This document shows positions 17,051 to 26,689 of a DNA stretch of 64,000 nucleotides, in pieces. The notes beneath the pieces were generated by a model. That model saw only the letters and a program-made list of their open reading frames with translations, was not told the DNA's origin and ran no database searches. Every line of letters begins with the position of its first letter. Positions within the stretch are counted from its first letter, which is position 1. This DNA comes from Methanohalobium evestigatum Z-7303 (GTDB lineage Archaea > Halobacteriota > Methanosarcinia > Methanosarcinales > Methanosarcinaceae), in the NCBI RefSeq assembly GCF_000196655.1, contig NC_014253.1, forward strand, positions 1,505,423 to 1,569,422, in the 5' to 3' direction. Made by a program: the position numbers and the translations under genes.

Positions 17051-17797
17051 TTATTCATTTTTGATAGCCGAAACAATTTCCTCAATCTTGGCGGCAACAT
17101 CAGAAGTTTCTTCTACAACTGTTCCGGTAACAATCATATCAGCACCGGCTTTAACACATACTCTTGCAGTTTCAGGGTCACGTATTCCCCCACCTACTAT
17201 CAGTTTATTATCTCCAAGTACTTTTTTGACAGCTTTTATCATTTCGGGAGAAGCCGGTTCATCAGCCCCTGATCCTGCTTCAAGGTAGGTATAATGCATC
17301 CCCAGATATTTGCCCGCCAGTGAATATGATACTGCTATTTCTGGTTTGTTTTTCGGAATTAATTTTGCATCCCCCACCCATCCTACAGTACCACCGGGTT
17401 CTATTATAAGATATGCCATAGATATGGATTCAATACCGAATTTATAAACAAGTGGAGCACCCATTGCCTGATTTGTGGTTATATAATTTATATCCCGGGA
17501 GTTTAACAGACTCATGAAAAATATTGCATCTGAATAAGCACTTACACCACCCGCATTGGCAGGGAAAAGTATGGTAGGAATACTGGTTTTTTCCCTGATT
17601 TTTATCAGGGTCTGGTCCAAAAGTGCTCCACCTGCTTCAATTGAACCACCCACCATGATAGCATCAGACCCACCATTAGCTGCTGCAAATGCTATTTCTG
17701 CAGCTTCATCAGGAGACTGGGATGCAGGGTCTATGAGTGTTAAATGAACTGTACCTTGATTTTTTGATATATCATTAAGGTACTTTTCAACCTGCAT
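17051..17797 (-). CDS. Geranylgeranylglyceryl phosphate synthase
   Basis: 248 residues, TIM-barrel prenyltransferase making the first ether bond of archaeal lipids from sn-glycerol-1-phosphate and GGPP. Visible family marks are HLTLIDPASQ (residues 18-27), ANGGSDAIMVGGS (about 40-52), ILFPANAGGVS (about 76-86), YLEAGSGADEP (about 170-180) and the phosphate-binding VGGGIRDPETA (about 200-210) with ADMIVTGT. The length is normal. Its ATG lies 8 bp after the stop of the L40e gene, so the order is L40e, GGGPS, AtwA-like. Confidence 0.93.
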   Translation of the reverse strand: MQVEKYLNDISKNQGTVHLTLIDPASQSPDEAAEIAFAAANGGSDAIMVGGSIEAGGALLDQTLIKIREKTSIPTILFPANAGGVSAYSDAIFFMSLLNSRDINYITTNQAMGAPLVYKFGIESISMAYLIIEPGGTVGWVGDAKLIPKNKPEIAVSYSLAGKYLGMHYTYLEAGSGADEPASPEMIKAVKKVLGDNKLIVGGGIRDPETARVCVKAGADMIVTGTVVEETSDVAAKIEEIVSAIKNE

Positions 17798-17805
17798 TGA
17801 TTAAA

Positions 17806-17952
17806 TCAGCCTCTTGAGTCTTTGGATTTACCACGTAGATGTTTATAGCCGCATTTTCTGCAGCGTTCTGCTTTCGGAGCGTTTCTTGCATTACAATCCA
17901 TACAGATTGTTTTATTGAGTATCCTCTCTTCCGCTTCTGGAAATCTTGCCAT
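17806..17952 (-). CDS. rpl40e: 50S ribosomal protein L40e
   Basis: A 48-residue protein that short-gene cutoffs miss. It starts [20 protein letters not shown], with four zinc-binding cysteines as C-x2-C...C-x2-C ([10 protein letters not shown] and ERCRKCGY), and ends in a basic tail [12 protein letters not shown]. This is the archaeal L40e pattern. The ribosome site GGTGA is six bases before the ATG. It leads the unit with GGGP synthase and the AtwA-like ATPase. Confidence 0.93.
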   Translation of the reverse strand: MARFPEAEERILNKTICMDCNARNAPKAERCRKCGYKHLRGKSKDSRG

Positions 17953-18063
17953 TGTTTTCACCTGATATTAATGATTGTACTTAAATTTAAGTAGGTTATA
18001 TGGATAGCTACATTTATTTTCAAGCATATAATTGTTTTGGATTTTTGTCATCAACAAACACAA

Positions 18064-19368
18064 GTGAACTACCACTTGGCTAAAAACCAAGTGGCTTCCT
18101 GTTTCATCCTTTTCCCTTATGGGAACAAGTCCACAGGCTCTACCCCTCATCCCAAAGGTGAAATTAGATTCTGTTTATCCAGTGCGAATTTTTTAATGTT
18201 AACTGATGCGTTGATGTCCCTATCATGTATCGTTTTACAGTCAGGACATTCCCATTCTCTGTCTTTAAGTTCTAAATCCTGATGATAATATCCACATACA
18301 TGACAGATTTTGCTTGATGGGTCGAATCGTCCTATCTTGATAATATTTTTACCGTACCATTCTGCTTTATACTCTAATTTCTGTACAAAACTACTCCATG
18401 AAGCATCGGTTATATGCTGTGCCAGATTATGATTTCTCAGCAGTCCTTTTACATTCAAACATTCCAGTGCTACAGCTTGGTTCTCGCTTATCAGTTTATT
18501 ACTTAACTTATGCTGGAAATCTTCTCTCTGATTAGCAATTTTCTCATGATATTTTGCTATTTGATGTTTCAGTTTCTTGTAATTGTTAGAACCTTTCTTT
18601 TTTCTGCTGAGCCTTTTCTGTAATACCTTCAATCTTTCAATTGAATTTTTCAGGTATCTTGGATTATCGATTTTTTCACCATCGGATGTGACAGCGAAAT
18701 CTTTGATTCCTACATCGACTCCTACTGTATTAACTTCGTAGAATGTCTGTTTTTGTGGTAATTGTTTGTCGTCATCGACTAAAATACTGATATAATATTT
18801 TCCTGTCGGTGTTCTTGTTATAGTCGCAGTCCTTTGTTTACCATCAAAACTTCTATGGAGCCTTGTTTTTATCCAGCCGATTTTAGGTATGTATACTTTA
18901 TTATTACCAAAATCGACTTTATAATACTGAGGAACAGAAAACGATTGTACTGGGTTTTTCTTGGATTTAAACTTTGGAAAACCTGATTTTTCTCTGAAAA
19001 TTTTGGTAAAAGCATTTTCCAGGTTAAGAGTAGCTCCCTGTAATGATTGAGAGTTAATTTCATTCAACCATTCATGATCTTGTTTTAATACCCTTATCTG
19101 TTTGTTCAATTCAAATCTTGATATTGCTTTACCATCCTGCTCATAAGATTTGAGTTTGTTCTCCAATGCCCAGTTGTATATGAACCTACAAGCTCCTATA
19201 TGTTTTGCGATTAACTCCTGTTGGATTTGGTTTGGATACATACGATACTTGTAAGCTTTTAACATACCATAATTATTATGATTTAACATTATTTATATGT
19301 TACGTTATATATTGGACGGTATTCAGCCCTGATGCTGAAGACATCAGGGTTTTCTACCTTCCATTATT
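18064..19368 (-). mobile_element. IS200/IS605-type element with intact TnpB (copy A)
   Basis: About 1.3 kb. The left end (high coordinate) has the hairpin CCCTGATGCTGAAGACATCAGGG and abuts ATAAA on the plus strand (19369-19373), i.e. TTTAT on the element strand. The right end has the hairpin CCACTTGGCTAAAAACCAAGTGG and stops at GTGAAC (18064), i.e. GTTCAC on the element strand. The sequence just outside, TTGTGTTTGTTGATGACAAA, would be the guide carried by the omega RNA. The ends were set by comparing five copies; no TnpA gene is inside. Confidence 0.7.
18147..19265 (-). CDS. tnpB: TnpB RNA-guided nuclease, intact (family 1)
   Basis: About 372 residues from the internal ATG (MLKAYKYRMYP); the frame is open eight residues further upstream to 19289. 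TnpB is the IS605-family ancestor of Cas12: it uses an RNA from the element's right end to cut a matching target next to a short motif. RuvC residues are present: Asp in VGVDVGIKDFA (about residue 188), Glu in ALECLNVKGL (about 274) and Asp in DRDINAS (about 355). The zinc ribbon is intact (ICHVCGYYH...WECPDC). Length and order are normal, so it should be functional. It is distant from the four copies at 28-59 kb. Confidence 0.9.
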   Translation of the reverse strand: MLKAYKYRMYPNQIQQELIAKHIGACRFIYNWALENKLKSYEQDGKAISRFELNKQIRVLKQDHEWLNEINSQSLQGATLNLENAFTKIFREKSGFPKFKSKKNPVQSFSVPQYYKVDFGNNKVYIPKIGWIKTRLHRSFDGKQRTATITRTPTGKYYISILVDDDKQLPQKQTFYEVNTVGVDVGIKDFAVTSDGEKIDNPRYLKNSIERLKVLQKRLSRKKKGSNNYKKLKHQIAKYHEKIANQREDFQHKLSNKLISENQAVALECLNVKGLLRNHNLAQHITDASWSSFVQKLEYKAEWYGKNIIKIGRFDPSSKICHVCGYYHQDLELKDREWECPDCKTIHDRDINASVNIKKFALDKQNLISPLG

Positions 19369-19386
19369 ATAAAACAGGACAACATT

Positions 19387-19455
19387 AGAGAGAGCTGTAA
19401 AAAAATGATTGACATCTTTGGGGGGTTTCATATGGATGCCTTAACAGCTCTCTCT
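19387..19455. repeat. 12-bp inverted repeat around a 45-base loop
   Basis: Perfect arms AGAGAGAGCTGT (19387-19398) and ACAGCTCTCTCT (19444-19455). The loop holds a G-run (GGGGGG) seven bases before an ATG that opens a short frame, MDALTALSIRTIALSTKNFR and on, to 19504. It lies between TnpB copy A and the ATP-grasp gene's end. Function unknown: a folded leader, a terminator or an element remnant. Confidence 0.5.
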
Positions 19456-19612
19456 ATTCGTACTATAGCATTATCTACTAAAAATTTTCGATATTTATTA
19501 TTATAGTCGATAACTCAATATTTGTTGCTTATAATTATAATTATACCAACAAAAGATGAAATATATTGCAAATTAATAACAAATAATCTGTGTTCAACTA
19601 TAGAATAAAATA

Positions 19613-20911
19613 TCAAAAACTTTGTCCTTGCAGAGGGTATTCAGTTTCTTCAATATCCATAAAACGATAATTCAACATCGCTTTGATATCTTCTAATTTA
19701 TCCATTATTTCCTCTTTGTTGTTACCCGGAATATCAAGTATACAGTACCTGTAACTTTCAGGGTTGTGTTTGTAATCGGATAACTTACCCCCATTTAAAA
19801 TGAGGTTTCGTATTTCAACTCCTGGATAGATTTTTTTTATCCGGGCTATATTTCTTGCATCCGGTATTTTTGTTACCAGTTTGTCTGAAAATTTGCGTAG
19901 TTCAAAATTGTAACACATCGAATATTCAGGAGCAAACTCAGGATAAATATCAGGTTCATCTCCAGATGCCAGATCACAGATTAAATGGAGTGGATCAAAT
20001 CCTTTGACAGTTTCAATGGTTTTTGCAAACTGGAAAGCAATACGTGCATTAACTTCGATAATAGATACATTACCGGTTTTTTCATCAATTTTTAATTCTA
20101 CATTGATGAAAGTGTTGTCAAGTTTTAGATTCTTTGCCAGTTTATCAATCATATTATAGATTTTTTGTTCTGTTTCAGGCGAAACCTGATAAGGAAACTC
20201 ATGATGGGAAAAACTTATTTTATCATCAAAAAAAGCTGCTTTTGTAAGCGCAAAAACATGTGCTTTCTGGTTGTACACATAACAATCAGCAGTTACCTGT
20301 GTACCAAAAATTAGTTCTTCACATAAAAACTTGTTACATGTATACAGGTTTTCAGGATTATCATAACTTGACAATGATAGTGAGTCCACATAATACTGGT
20401 TGTAATCCTTGATATACTCTCCAAAATCATTAATTAATTGCTGTAGGTCTTTGGTAGTATCAATTTTTTGAGCCGCAAATGATACATTGGATCGTACAGG
20501 TTTGGCAAATGCCGGTAAAGATTTTTCCAAATTGCTGAGATACTCTTCATCCAAACAAAAGTTAGGAATGTATTCAGGGACAATTTTTTCCTGTAATTGC
20601 CGTGATATATATTTGTTCTGACAGTTAACTACACCTTCTACAGAAATACCAGGCATACCTGTATGTTCACATATAACCGATGCAAAAACTGCAGATGAAT
20701 CATGGGTTCCCACCACTCCGTCATACATATCAGGATTATTGTTGATTTGCTGGATGATGTCTTTTAGAGCGTTTGTGACACCTCTCCCAAGAATATCTTC
20801 TGTGGTTTCTATACTAATCTGATAGTTATCAGTATGGTTGAAGCTTTCCATAATCAGATGGATATCACTTTGCTCACATATTATGAGTATTTTCTTTTTA
20901 TTGTCAGTCAA
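19613..20911 (-). CDS. ATP-grasp ligase, substrate unknown
   Basis: 432 residues. An N-terminal pre-ATP-grasp domain (residues 1-115: KKILIICEQSD, GVVGTHDSSAVFASVICEHTGMPG) is followed by the ATP-grasp fold, with PAFAKPVRSNVSFAAQKI (nucleotide Lys), FLCEELIFGTQVTADCYV and the metal site INVELKIDE...IIEVNARIAFQFA. It would activate a carboxylate as acyl phosphate and join it to an amine or similar nucleophile. The start is TTG, seven bases after GGGGT. It lies 40 bp after an amidohydrolase gene on the same strand, so ligase and hydrolase may act on one amide compound. Confidence 0.8.
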   Translation of the reverse strand: MTDNKKKILIICEQSDIHLIMESFNHTDNYQISIETTEDILGRGVTNALKDIIQQINNNPDMYDGVVGTHDSSAVFASVICEHTGMPGISVEGVVNCQNKYISRQLQEKIVPEYIPNFCLDEEYLSNLEKSLPAFAKPVRSNVSFAAQKIDTTKDLQQLINDFGEYIKDYNQYYVDSLSLSSYDNPENLYTCNKFLCEELIFGTQVTADCYVYNQKAHVFALTKAAFFDDKISFSHHEFPYQVSPETEQKIYNMIDKLAKNLKLDNTFINVELKIDEKTGNVSIIEVNARIAFQFAKTIETVKGFDPLHLICDLASGDEPDIYPEFAPEYSMCYNFELRKFSDKLVTKIPDARNIARIKKIYPGVEIRNLILNGGKLSDYKHNPESYRYCILDIPGNNKEEIMDKLEDIKAMLNYRFMDIEETEYPLQGQSF

Positions 20912-20950
20912 TAACTTTACCCCATATTGTTTTTAATTTATATGAAAATA

Positions 20951-22192
20951 TTATATGTTCCATTCACACAAACACTTTTGTGGATTACCTTCCTTAAAAG
21001 TCATAATGATATTTTGAGTTTCCAGAAGGCAGGATATATCTTCCATTGGATTTTTATTAAGGATTACACAATCTGCGGATTTCCCAACTTCAAGTGTCCC
21101 TGTAACATCACCCAGACCAATAGCCTCTGCAGCTGTACGGGTTGATGCAATAATAGCTTGTTCAGGTGTCATCAGGTTTTCTCTAACATATCTAACAAGT
21201 TCCATACTATTGTTTCCATGATAATTGAATGGTGTACCGGCATCAGTACCCATAATAACCTTTACCCCTATTTCCAACGCCTTGCGAATAACATTTTTAC
21301 GCATCTGGGCTACTTCTTCAGCCTTTTCACGCATAAAATCTGGAATCAAAGCTTCATTTTCCTTTCGTACCATGAAATAATTTGATGACAGAGTAGATAC
21401 TAAATATACATTGTTATTTTTCATCATCTTCAGCGTTTGTTCATCCGCCAGTGTTCCATGTTCAATCGTTCTGACACCTGCTTTAATAGCGTTTTTAATA
21501 CCCTCTGAACCATGTGCATGGGCTGCTGTATATATACCCAGTTTTAAACCCTCATCTACAACTGCACTTATTTCTTCGACATCAAGCTGTGGTGCACCTG
21601 GTATCCCTCCGGGATTCATTATTGCTCCTGTTGCCATGACTTTAAGAAAATCTACACCTTCTTTAAGTTGCTCACGTGCAGCTTTTCGGTTTTCATCCAC
21701 CCCATCCGCTTCGCGATACATACCGGAAAAATACTCACTTCCAGCAGATTGCATACAGATTATTTTACCACTTGTCAATATACGTGGACCTGCAATAAGC
21801 CCATCTTCGACAGCCTTTTTTACAGCAATATCTATATAATTTACAGAACCCACGTTTCTGACTGTAGTAAACCCTGAATTTACAGTCTTTTCCATATCTA
21901 TAGCTGCACGAATAGCCCTGTATTTATCATCCAGAAGGTTTTCCTGATAAGTATCTGGAAAACCATGTAAATCCAGATGAACATGGGTATCTATAAGACC
22001 CGGTATTATAAATTGACCAGATACATCATAAAACAATGATTCATCATCTATTTTTATATCACAATCTTTTTGTGAACCAATATATACAATTTCATCATCC
22101 TGAAATACCAACAAAGCATCAGTATGAAAACCATTATCTGTCCCATCAAAGATAGTAGCACCTTTTAGAACAGTTTGCACAGAATTCTCCAT
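20951..22192 (-). CDS. Amidohydrolase, Xaa-Pro dipeptidase/imidazolonepropionase-like
   Basis: About 413 residues of the metal-dependent amidohydrolase superfamily. Metal ligands are DTHVHLD (about residues 68-74), a Lys in LKVMATGA (about 192) that is carboxylated in relatives, His in AAHAHG and IEHGT, and Asp in IMGTDAGTP (about 320). The C-terminal beta domain has GTLEVGKSADCVILNKNPMEDI. Relatives cut dipeptides or cyclic amides. A TTG at 22201 gives three more residues; the ATG at 22192 is preferred. It is first in a two-gene unit with the ATP-grasp ligase. Confidence 0.82.
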   Translation of the reverse strand: MENSVQTVLKGATIFDGTDNGFHTDALLVFQDDEIVYIGSQKDCDIKIDDESLFYDVSGQFIIPGLIDTHVHLDLHGFPDTYQENLLDDKYRAIRAAIDMEKTVNSGFTTVRNVGSVNYIDIAVKKAVEDGLIAGPRILTSGKIICMQSAGSEYFSGMYREADGVDENRKAAREQLKEGVDFLKVMATGAIMNPGGIPGAPQLDVEEISAVVDEGLKLGIYTAAHAHGSEGIKNAIKAGVRTIEHGTLADEQTLKMMKNNNVYLVSTLSSNYFMVRKENEALIPDFMREKAEEVAQMRKNVIRKALEIGVKVIMGTDAGTPFNYHGNNSMELVRYVRENLMTPEQAIIASTRTAAEAIGLGDVTGTLEVGKSADCVILNKNPMEDISCLLETQNIIMTFKEGNPQKCLCEWNI

Positions 22193-22404
22193 ATTATCCA
22201 AACCCTTATCTCATCAAAGTTAAAACGCAGAAAATATAATCGATATCAATTTTAGAAACAGTATCATAAATTATTCAATTCAATATCTGCAGTATATAAA
22301 ACCACTATACACAAATTAACTTTTCGGTAGGAAATTTTTTAGGTTATATAATAAAAAGGACAAGTTTTTTATTAGCTTTTTATTATTTACAATTTGGTGT
22401 TTTA

Positions 22405-22593
22405 ATGGGTACTGTACAAACAGGTATGTTATTTTTTATGATTGCATTTGCTATATTGTTCGGGCTATTAATGCTTAACAATATTCCCTCTATGGAAAAT
22501 CAGGTTTTGTTACCTAATCTGGCAGGTTTGCTTGTTGTTGCCGGTTTCATTATTGCTGGAATATATAACCTGTTTACTGGAAAATATTCCTGA
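22405..22593 (+). CDS. Small two-helix membrane protein
   Basis: 62 residues with two membrane segments: MLFFMIAFAILFGLLMLN (about 8-25) and LAGLLVVAGFIIAGIYNLF (about 39-57), joined by a short polar loop (NIPSMENQVL). The TATA-like stretch TTATATAATA lies about 60 bases upstream. It stands 50 bp before the deacetylase gene on the same strand. No family recognised. Confidence 0.6.
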   Translation: MGTVQTGMLFFMIAFAILFGLLMLNNIPSMENQVLLPNLAGLLVVAGFIIAGIYNLFTGKYS

Positions 22594-22644
22594 ACATAAT
22601 GGGAAAATTAAAATCTACAAAATTCATAACAATTATACACTACT

Positions 22645-23658
22645 ATGACATCCATCATATACCATCCGGATTATCTCAAACACAATACTGGCAACCACCC
22701 TGAATCATCCATACGTCTCAGCCATGCTGTAGAGTATCTGGAAAAGCAAGATGTTTTTAAAAACCATCCTTTAGTAGAACCTAATACCGCTGAAATATCC
22801 CAGATTCAAACTATCCACACACCAGATTATATTAAAAAAGTTGAATATCATTGCAACAATGAAATACCTCTTGACCCTGATACTGTTGTATCAAAGGATT
22901 CATATCGTGCAGCTCTTCTTGCTGCCGGTGGGTCTATCAGAGCAGTAAATGAAACATATACCAATAATTCCGCTTTTGCACTGGTACGACCTCCCGGACA
23001 TCACGCTGAATCCGATAGAGCAAAAGGGTTCTGTCTTTTTAATAATATAGCCATTGCTGCAAAATATGCTCAATCACAGGGAATGAAACGTGTTCTTATA
23101 ATCGACTGGGACGTCCATCACGGAAACGGTACCCAGCATTCATTTTATTCAGATTCCACTGTAATGTATATGTCTACTCACCGCTATCCATGGTTTCCGG
23201 GTACCGGATGGATGGATGAAACCGGATCTGGAGAAGGTGAAGGATACAACATCAACGTTCCATTATTTGCCGGTTCAACCGATGACGAGTATGCCTATGT
23301 TTTTGATAAAATATTTATGCCTGTAGCATTGCAGTTTCAGCCCGACATAATTATGGTATCTGCAGGGATGGATGCACAGGAAAATGATATGCTTGGCGGC
23401 ATGAAGTTAACTTCTGAAGGATTTGCTACACTGGCAGGATATATCAAAAGAATTGCCGACCTTACCTGCAAACAGTTTATATTGGTATTGGAAGGCGGAT
23501 ATCAACATGAAAAACTGGCTGAATCTATCTATCAGGTTATAACGGCTATAAATTCTGAGCCTCATTTAATAGAAATTCAGAAAAACAATGTTTCAGAAAA
23601 TGTATTAAAAAGGGTGGACGAGGTTATCGGGATACAAAGGCAATGGTGGAATATTTAA
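22645..23658 (+). CDS. HDAC-family deacetylase (AcuC/acetylpolyamine amidohydrolase-like)
   Basis: 337 residues of the zinc-dependent arginase/deacetylase fold. The active site is RPPGHHAE (residues 115-122, His-His dyad), zinc ligands DWDVHHGNGTQ (154-164) and SAGMDAQ (about 240-246), with a catalytic region ending VLEGGYQHE. These enzymes remove acetyl groups from lysine or small amines. Possible archaeal targets include acetylated proteins such as Alba or small N-acetylated solutes; this cannot be decided from sequence. The gene runs with the LarA-family gene, 43 bp apart. Confidence 0.9.
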   Translation: MTSIIYHPDYLKHNTGNHPESSIRLSHAVEYLEKQDVFKNHPLVEPNTAEISQIQTIHTPDYIKKVEYHCNNEIPLDPDTVVSKDSYRAALLAAGGSIRAVNETYTNNSAFALVRPPGHHAESDRAKGFCLFNNIAIAAKYAQSQGMKRVLIIDWDVHHGNGTQHSFYSDSTVMYMSTHRYPWFPGTGWMDETGSGEGEGYNINVPLFAGSTDDEYAYVFDKIFMPVALQFQPDIIMVSAGMDAQENDMLGGMKLTSEGFATLAGYIKRIADLTCKQFILVLEGGYQHEKLAESIYQVITAINSEPHLIEIQKNNVSENVLKRVDEVIGIQRQWWNI

Positions 23659-23701
23659 AAATCAAAAAATAATATATAGCATTAATCTCCTCTTTTTCTG
23701 C

Positions 23702-24943
23702 ATGAGTTCGATAAAACTGCCGTATGGGCACGACAGTTTAACTCTGGATATACCAGACAAAAATTTATCACGTGTCATAGTTCCAGAAGAACCGGAAATT
23801 ACAGAAGATGAATCATCTTTAATGCAAAAAGCTCTGGAAAATCCGGTAAAAAGTAAACGACTTTCAGAGATTGTAGATGATGAATCAACCGTAGCAGTGC
23901 TTGTAAGCGATACTACTCGTCCTGCTCCTACATCAAAGATGTTACCACCCCTTTTAAATGAACTGTATCGCGGAGGAATCAAGGATGAAAATATAACAAT
24001 TGTATTTGGTCTTGGTCTCCACCGCAATCAGACTGAAGAAGAAATGGAAAAGCTTGTGGGTTCAGACATATACAATCGTGTCAGATGTATCGAGCATGAC
24101 AGAGAACGCTGCAGACATATTGGTGATACAAGCAACGGAACTCCGGTAGAGATTTTTGAAGAAGTGCTTGATTCTGATATGATTGTCTGCACCGGTAATA
24201 TAGAATTTCATTATTATGCCGGATATAGTGGCGGTGGAAAAGCAATCCTTCCAGCAGTAAGTTCTGAAAAAACCGTCATGACAAACCACGAAATGATGAG
24301 AGATGACAAGGCTACCACCGGTGTGATAGAAAGCCCTGTAAGAACCGATATAGAGGAAGCTGCACAGATGGTAGGGGCTGACTTTTTGTTTAATGTTGTA
24401 TTAAGCAGTCAAAAAGATATAATTTATGCGACCGCTGGTGACGTGATTGAAGCCCATAGAAAGGGTGTAAAATATCTTGACAGCATTTATAAGGTTAAAG
24501 TCGAACCATCGGATATAGTAGTGGTAAGCCCCGGTGGATATCCAAAAGACCTGAATCTTTATCAGGCAGTTAAAGGTCTCGAAAATGCAAAAAATGCAGC
24601 TGTTGAAGGCGGCTCGATAATCCTTTCAGCTAAATGTCAGGAATGTCTCGGAAATGCTGTATTTGAAAAATGGACAAGAGAACTTGAAACTCCTGAAGAA
24701 ACCATTGAAAAATTCAACTGTTCGTTTGAACTTGGTGGTCATAAAGCTGCAAATATTGCTAAAATGGCAAAAAAGTTCAATCTTTATCTGGTGTCCAATA
24801 TGCCGGAAGAAGATGCTAAAAATGCGTTCTTCAAACCGGCAAAAAGCATACAGGAAACACTGGACAATATACTGGCAGAAAACCCCGATGCCAGTATACA
24901 GGTTATGCCTTATGGAGTTTTAACACTGCCAATGAACCAGTAA
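23702..24943 (+). CDS. LarA-family (nickel-pincer lactate racemase-like) protein
   Basis: 413 residues (DUF2088/LarA). Residues matching the LarA active site are SDTTRP (69-74), His107 (GLGLHR), His170 (EFHYYAGYSGGGK), Lys180 (GGGKAILPA) and His196 (TNHEMM), then PKDLNLYQAVKG (about 279-290). LarA uses a nickel-pyridinium pincer cofactor to racemise 2-hydroxyacids; relatives act on other 2-hydroxyacids, so the substrate is open. No larB, larC or larE is visible in the window. Confidence 0.85.
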   Translation: MSSIKLPYGHDSLTLDIPDKNLSRVIVPEEPEITEDESSLMQKALENPVKSKRLSEIVDDESTVAVLVSDTTRPAPTSKMLPPLLNELYRGGIKDENITIVFGLGLHRNQTEEEMEKLVGSDIYNRVRCIEHDRERCRHIGDTSNGTPVEIFEEVLDSDMIVCTGNIEFHYYAGYSGGGKAILPAVSSEKTVMTNHEMMRDDKATTGVIESPVRTDIEEAAQMVGADFLFNVVLSSQKDIIYATAGDVIEAHRKGVKYLDSIYKVKVEPSDIVVVSPGGYPKDLNLYQAVKGLENAKNAAVEGGSIILSAKCQECLGNAVFEKWTRELETPEETIEKFNCSFELGGHKAANIAKMAKKFNLYLVSNMPEEDAKNAFFKPAKSIQETLDNILAENPDASIQVMPYGVLTLPMNQ

Positions 24944-24960
24944 TTTCCTGTTTTTATTTC

Positions 24961-26556
24961 TCATTTTATTTTGTTGAAACACTTTTTCAAATGTTTGTTT
25001 GAGGGTGGTTTTGTTTTAAGGCTTACAACTACTGCTGTTATCAAAGAAATTGGTGTTGCTACCAATATCGGATCGACTACTGTCCATACACCAGATAGCA
25101 GAGTAGCATTTCCAAACAGTGCCTGACTTATACCGAGCGGAACTGCTTCTTTTTCATGAACAAATATAAGCCAGGAAAGACTGGAGAAAGTACCGATTAT
25201 AAGGCTTGATATAGCCCCCTCTTTTGTCATACCCTTCCAGAAAAGTGCACCCATATACATTGGCAAAAAAGCTGCAGTACACAGACCCATAAATATAGCC
25301 GTTGCTCTTGCAATAATACTTATTGGAAGCACATAGGCAAGCACTACACTTACAACAATGGTAACCGCAATACCTATTTTTGTAACAACATCTGAAGTGG
25401 TTTTTCCTTTACCTTTCTTGAGGAATTCTTTATAAAAATCGTGACCTATAGAAGTACCCATTATATGGAACTGTGAACTTAAAGTAGACATTGCCGCTGA
25501 TAACAGTGTCAGCATGAACAATACTACAAAAAGGTCAGGCATTGCAGAGTTGATGTATTCCGGCATTATTAGGTCGGTATTACCATTTGCAACCTCAAGT
25601 GCAATCTTTCCAAAGTTATCAAAGAAGTAAACATTGGAAAGAGAACCAACAATATATGCCACTCCTGCCATCATCAGTATAAAAGGACCACCTACAAGAA
25701 CTGCCTTGTTCAGAGAACTGCTGCTTCTTACCGTCATGAACCTGACTGCAAGTTGTGGTTGTGCAAGAACGCCTATCCCTACACCGAGTATAAAAGTGGA
25801 TACAACCGTCCACCATATTTGGGAACCTAATTCAGGCATAGCAGTCCAACCCATGTGTCCGCTGGCAACCAACTTTTCAGGCACAAGATATGCCATATTA
25901 GTTAGTGCCTGATGAGCTTCAGTAACACCACCAAGTTTTATGTAGGTAAAAATAAGCAGTAGACCCATACCGATAAACATAAGGGTACCCTGAAGAGCAT
26001 CGGTATACATTACCGCAATTAAACCCCCTGTTATAACATATGCTGCAATAATAATAGCCAGTATTAAAACAGCAACATCGTAGTTAATTGAGAGAGCAGT
26101 TTCAACAAACCTTGCTCCACCAATCAGTACTATACCGGCATAAAGTGGCATGAATATACCGACCAGTGCTCCTGAAAATCCCTGAATAAAACGTGACTGG
26201 AAGCGTTTACCAAGAAATTCAGGAAATGTTACAGCATCTAAGTTAACACCCATCCTGCGGGTGCGTGAACCAAACACAACAAATGCGATAAATATTCCAA
26301 AAACTATATTCATAAAAGTAAGCCACAAAAGACCCATTCCATAGGCACCAGCTGCTCCACCGAAACCTACTATAGCGGATGTGCTTATAAATGTAGCTCC
26401 ATAGGACAGCGCAAGAATATAGGGGTTTATTTTTCGACCAGCCACCATATAATCTTCAGTTTCATTCGTCCGTCTGTATCCCAGTAATCCCAAATAAAAT
26501 ATTACTATTAGATAAATCAGTACAACTACTGCCAGAACAGGGGTACTTACAGCCAT
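24961..26556 (-). CDS. Sodium:solute symporter (SSS family)
   Basis: 531 residues with about 13 membrane helices. SSS landmarks are LGYRRTNETEDYMVAGRKINPYILALSYGATFISTSAIVGFGGAAGAYGMG (residues 25-75) in the sodium-site region, and the motif RFMTVRSSSSLNKAVL. The acceptor could be a carboxylate, proline or betaine-like solute. A 36-residue membrane partner lies 22 bp upstream in the same direction, as is known for archaeal members of this family. Confidence 0.88.
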   Translation of the reverse strand: MAVSTPVLAVVVLIYLIVIFYLGLLGYRRTNETEDYMVAGRKINPYILALSYGATFISTSAIVGFGGAAGAYGMGLLWLTFMNIVFGIFIAFVVFGSRTRRMGVNLDAVTFPEFLGKRFQSRFIQGFSGALVGIFMPLYAGIVLIGGARFVETALSINYDVAVLILAIIIAAYVITGGLIAVMYTDALQGTLMFIGMGLLLIFTYIKLGGVTEAHQALTNMAYLVPEKLVASGHMGWTAMPELGSQIWWTVVSTFILGVGIGVLAQPQLAVRFMTVRSSSSLNKAVLVGGPFILMMAGVAYIVGSLSNVYFFDNFGKIALEVANGNTDLIMPEYINSAMPDLFVVLFMLTLLSAAMSTLSSQFHIMGTSIGHDFYKEFLKKGKGKTTSDVVTKIGIAVTIVVSVVLAYVLPISIIARATAIFMGLCTAAFLPMYMGALFWKGMTKEGAISSLIIGTFSSLSWLIFVHEKEAVPLGISQALFGNATLLSGVWTVVDPILVATPISLITAVVVSLKTKPPSNKHLKKCFNKIK

Positions 26557-26578
26557 TTTTAAACTCCTTTAACTACTA

Positions 26579-26689
26579 TTAATCTTCCTCTTTATTCCAA
26601 TTAAAAATACCGTAGATAACACATCCAATAGCACTCAGAAATGAAAGAATATAAGCCAACAATATATACGGATCTTCAATCCCCAGCAT
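26579..26689 (-). CDS. Symporter small accessory protein
   Basis: 36 residues, found by reading the spacer upstream of the symporter. MLGIEDPYILLAYILSFLSA opens a single membrane helix and the tail is CVIYGIFNWNKEED. The ribosome site GGAG is eight bases upstream of the ATG. Such one-helix proteins precede SSS symporter genes in archaea (the PYILLAYILSFLSA...YG..NW pattern). Probably a transport or assembly subunit. Confidence 0.8.
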   Translation of the reverse strand: MLGIEDPYILLAYILSFLSAIGCVIYGIFNWNKEED

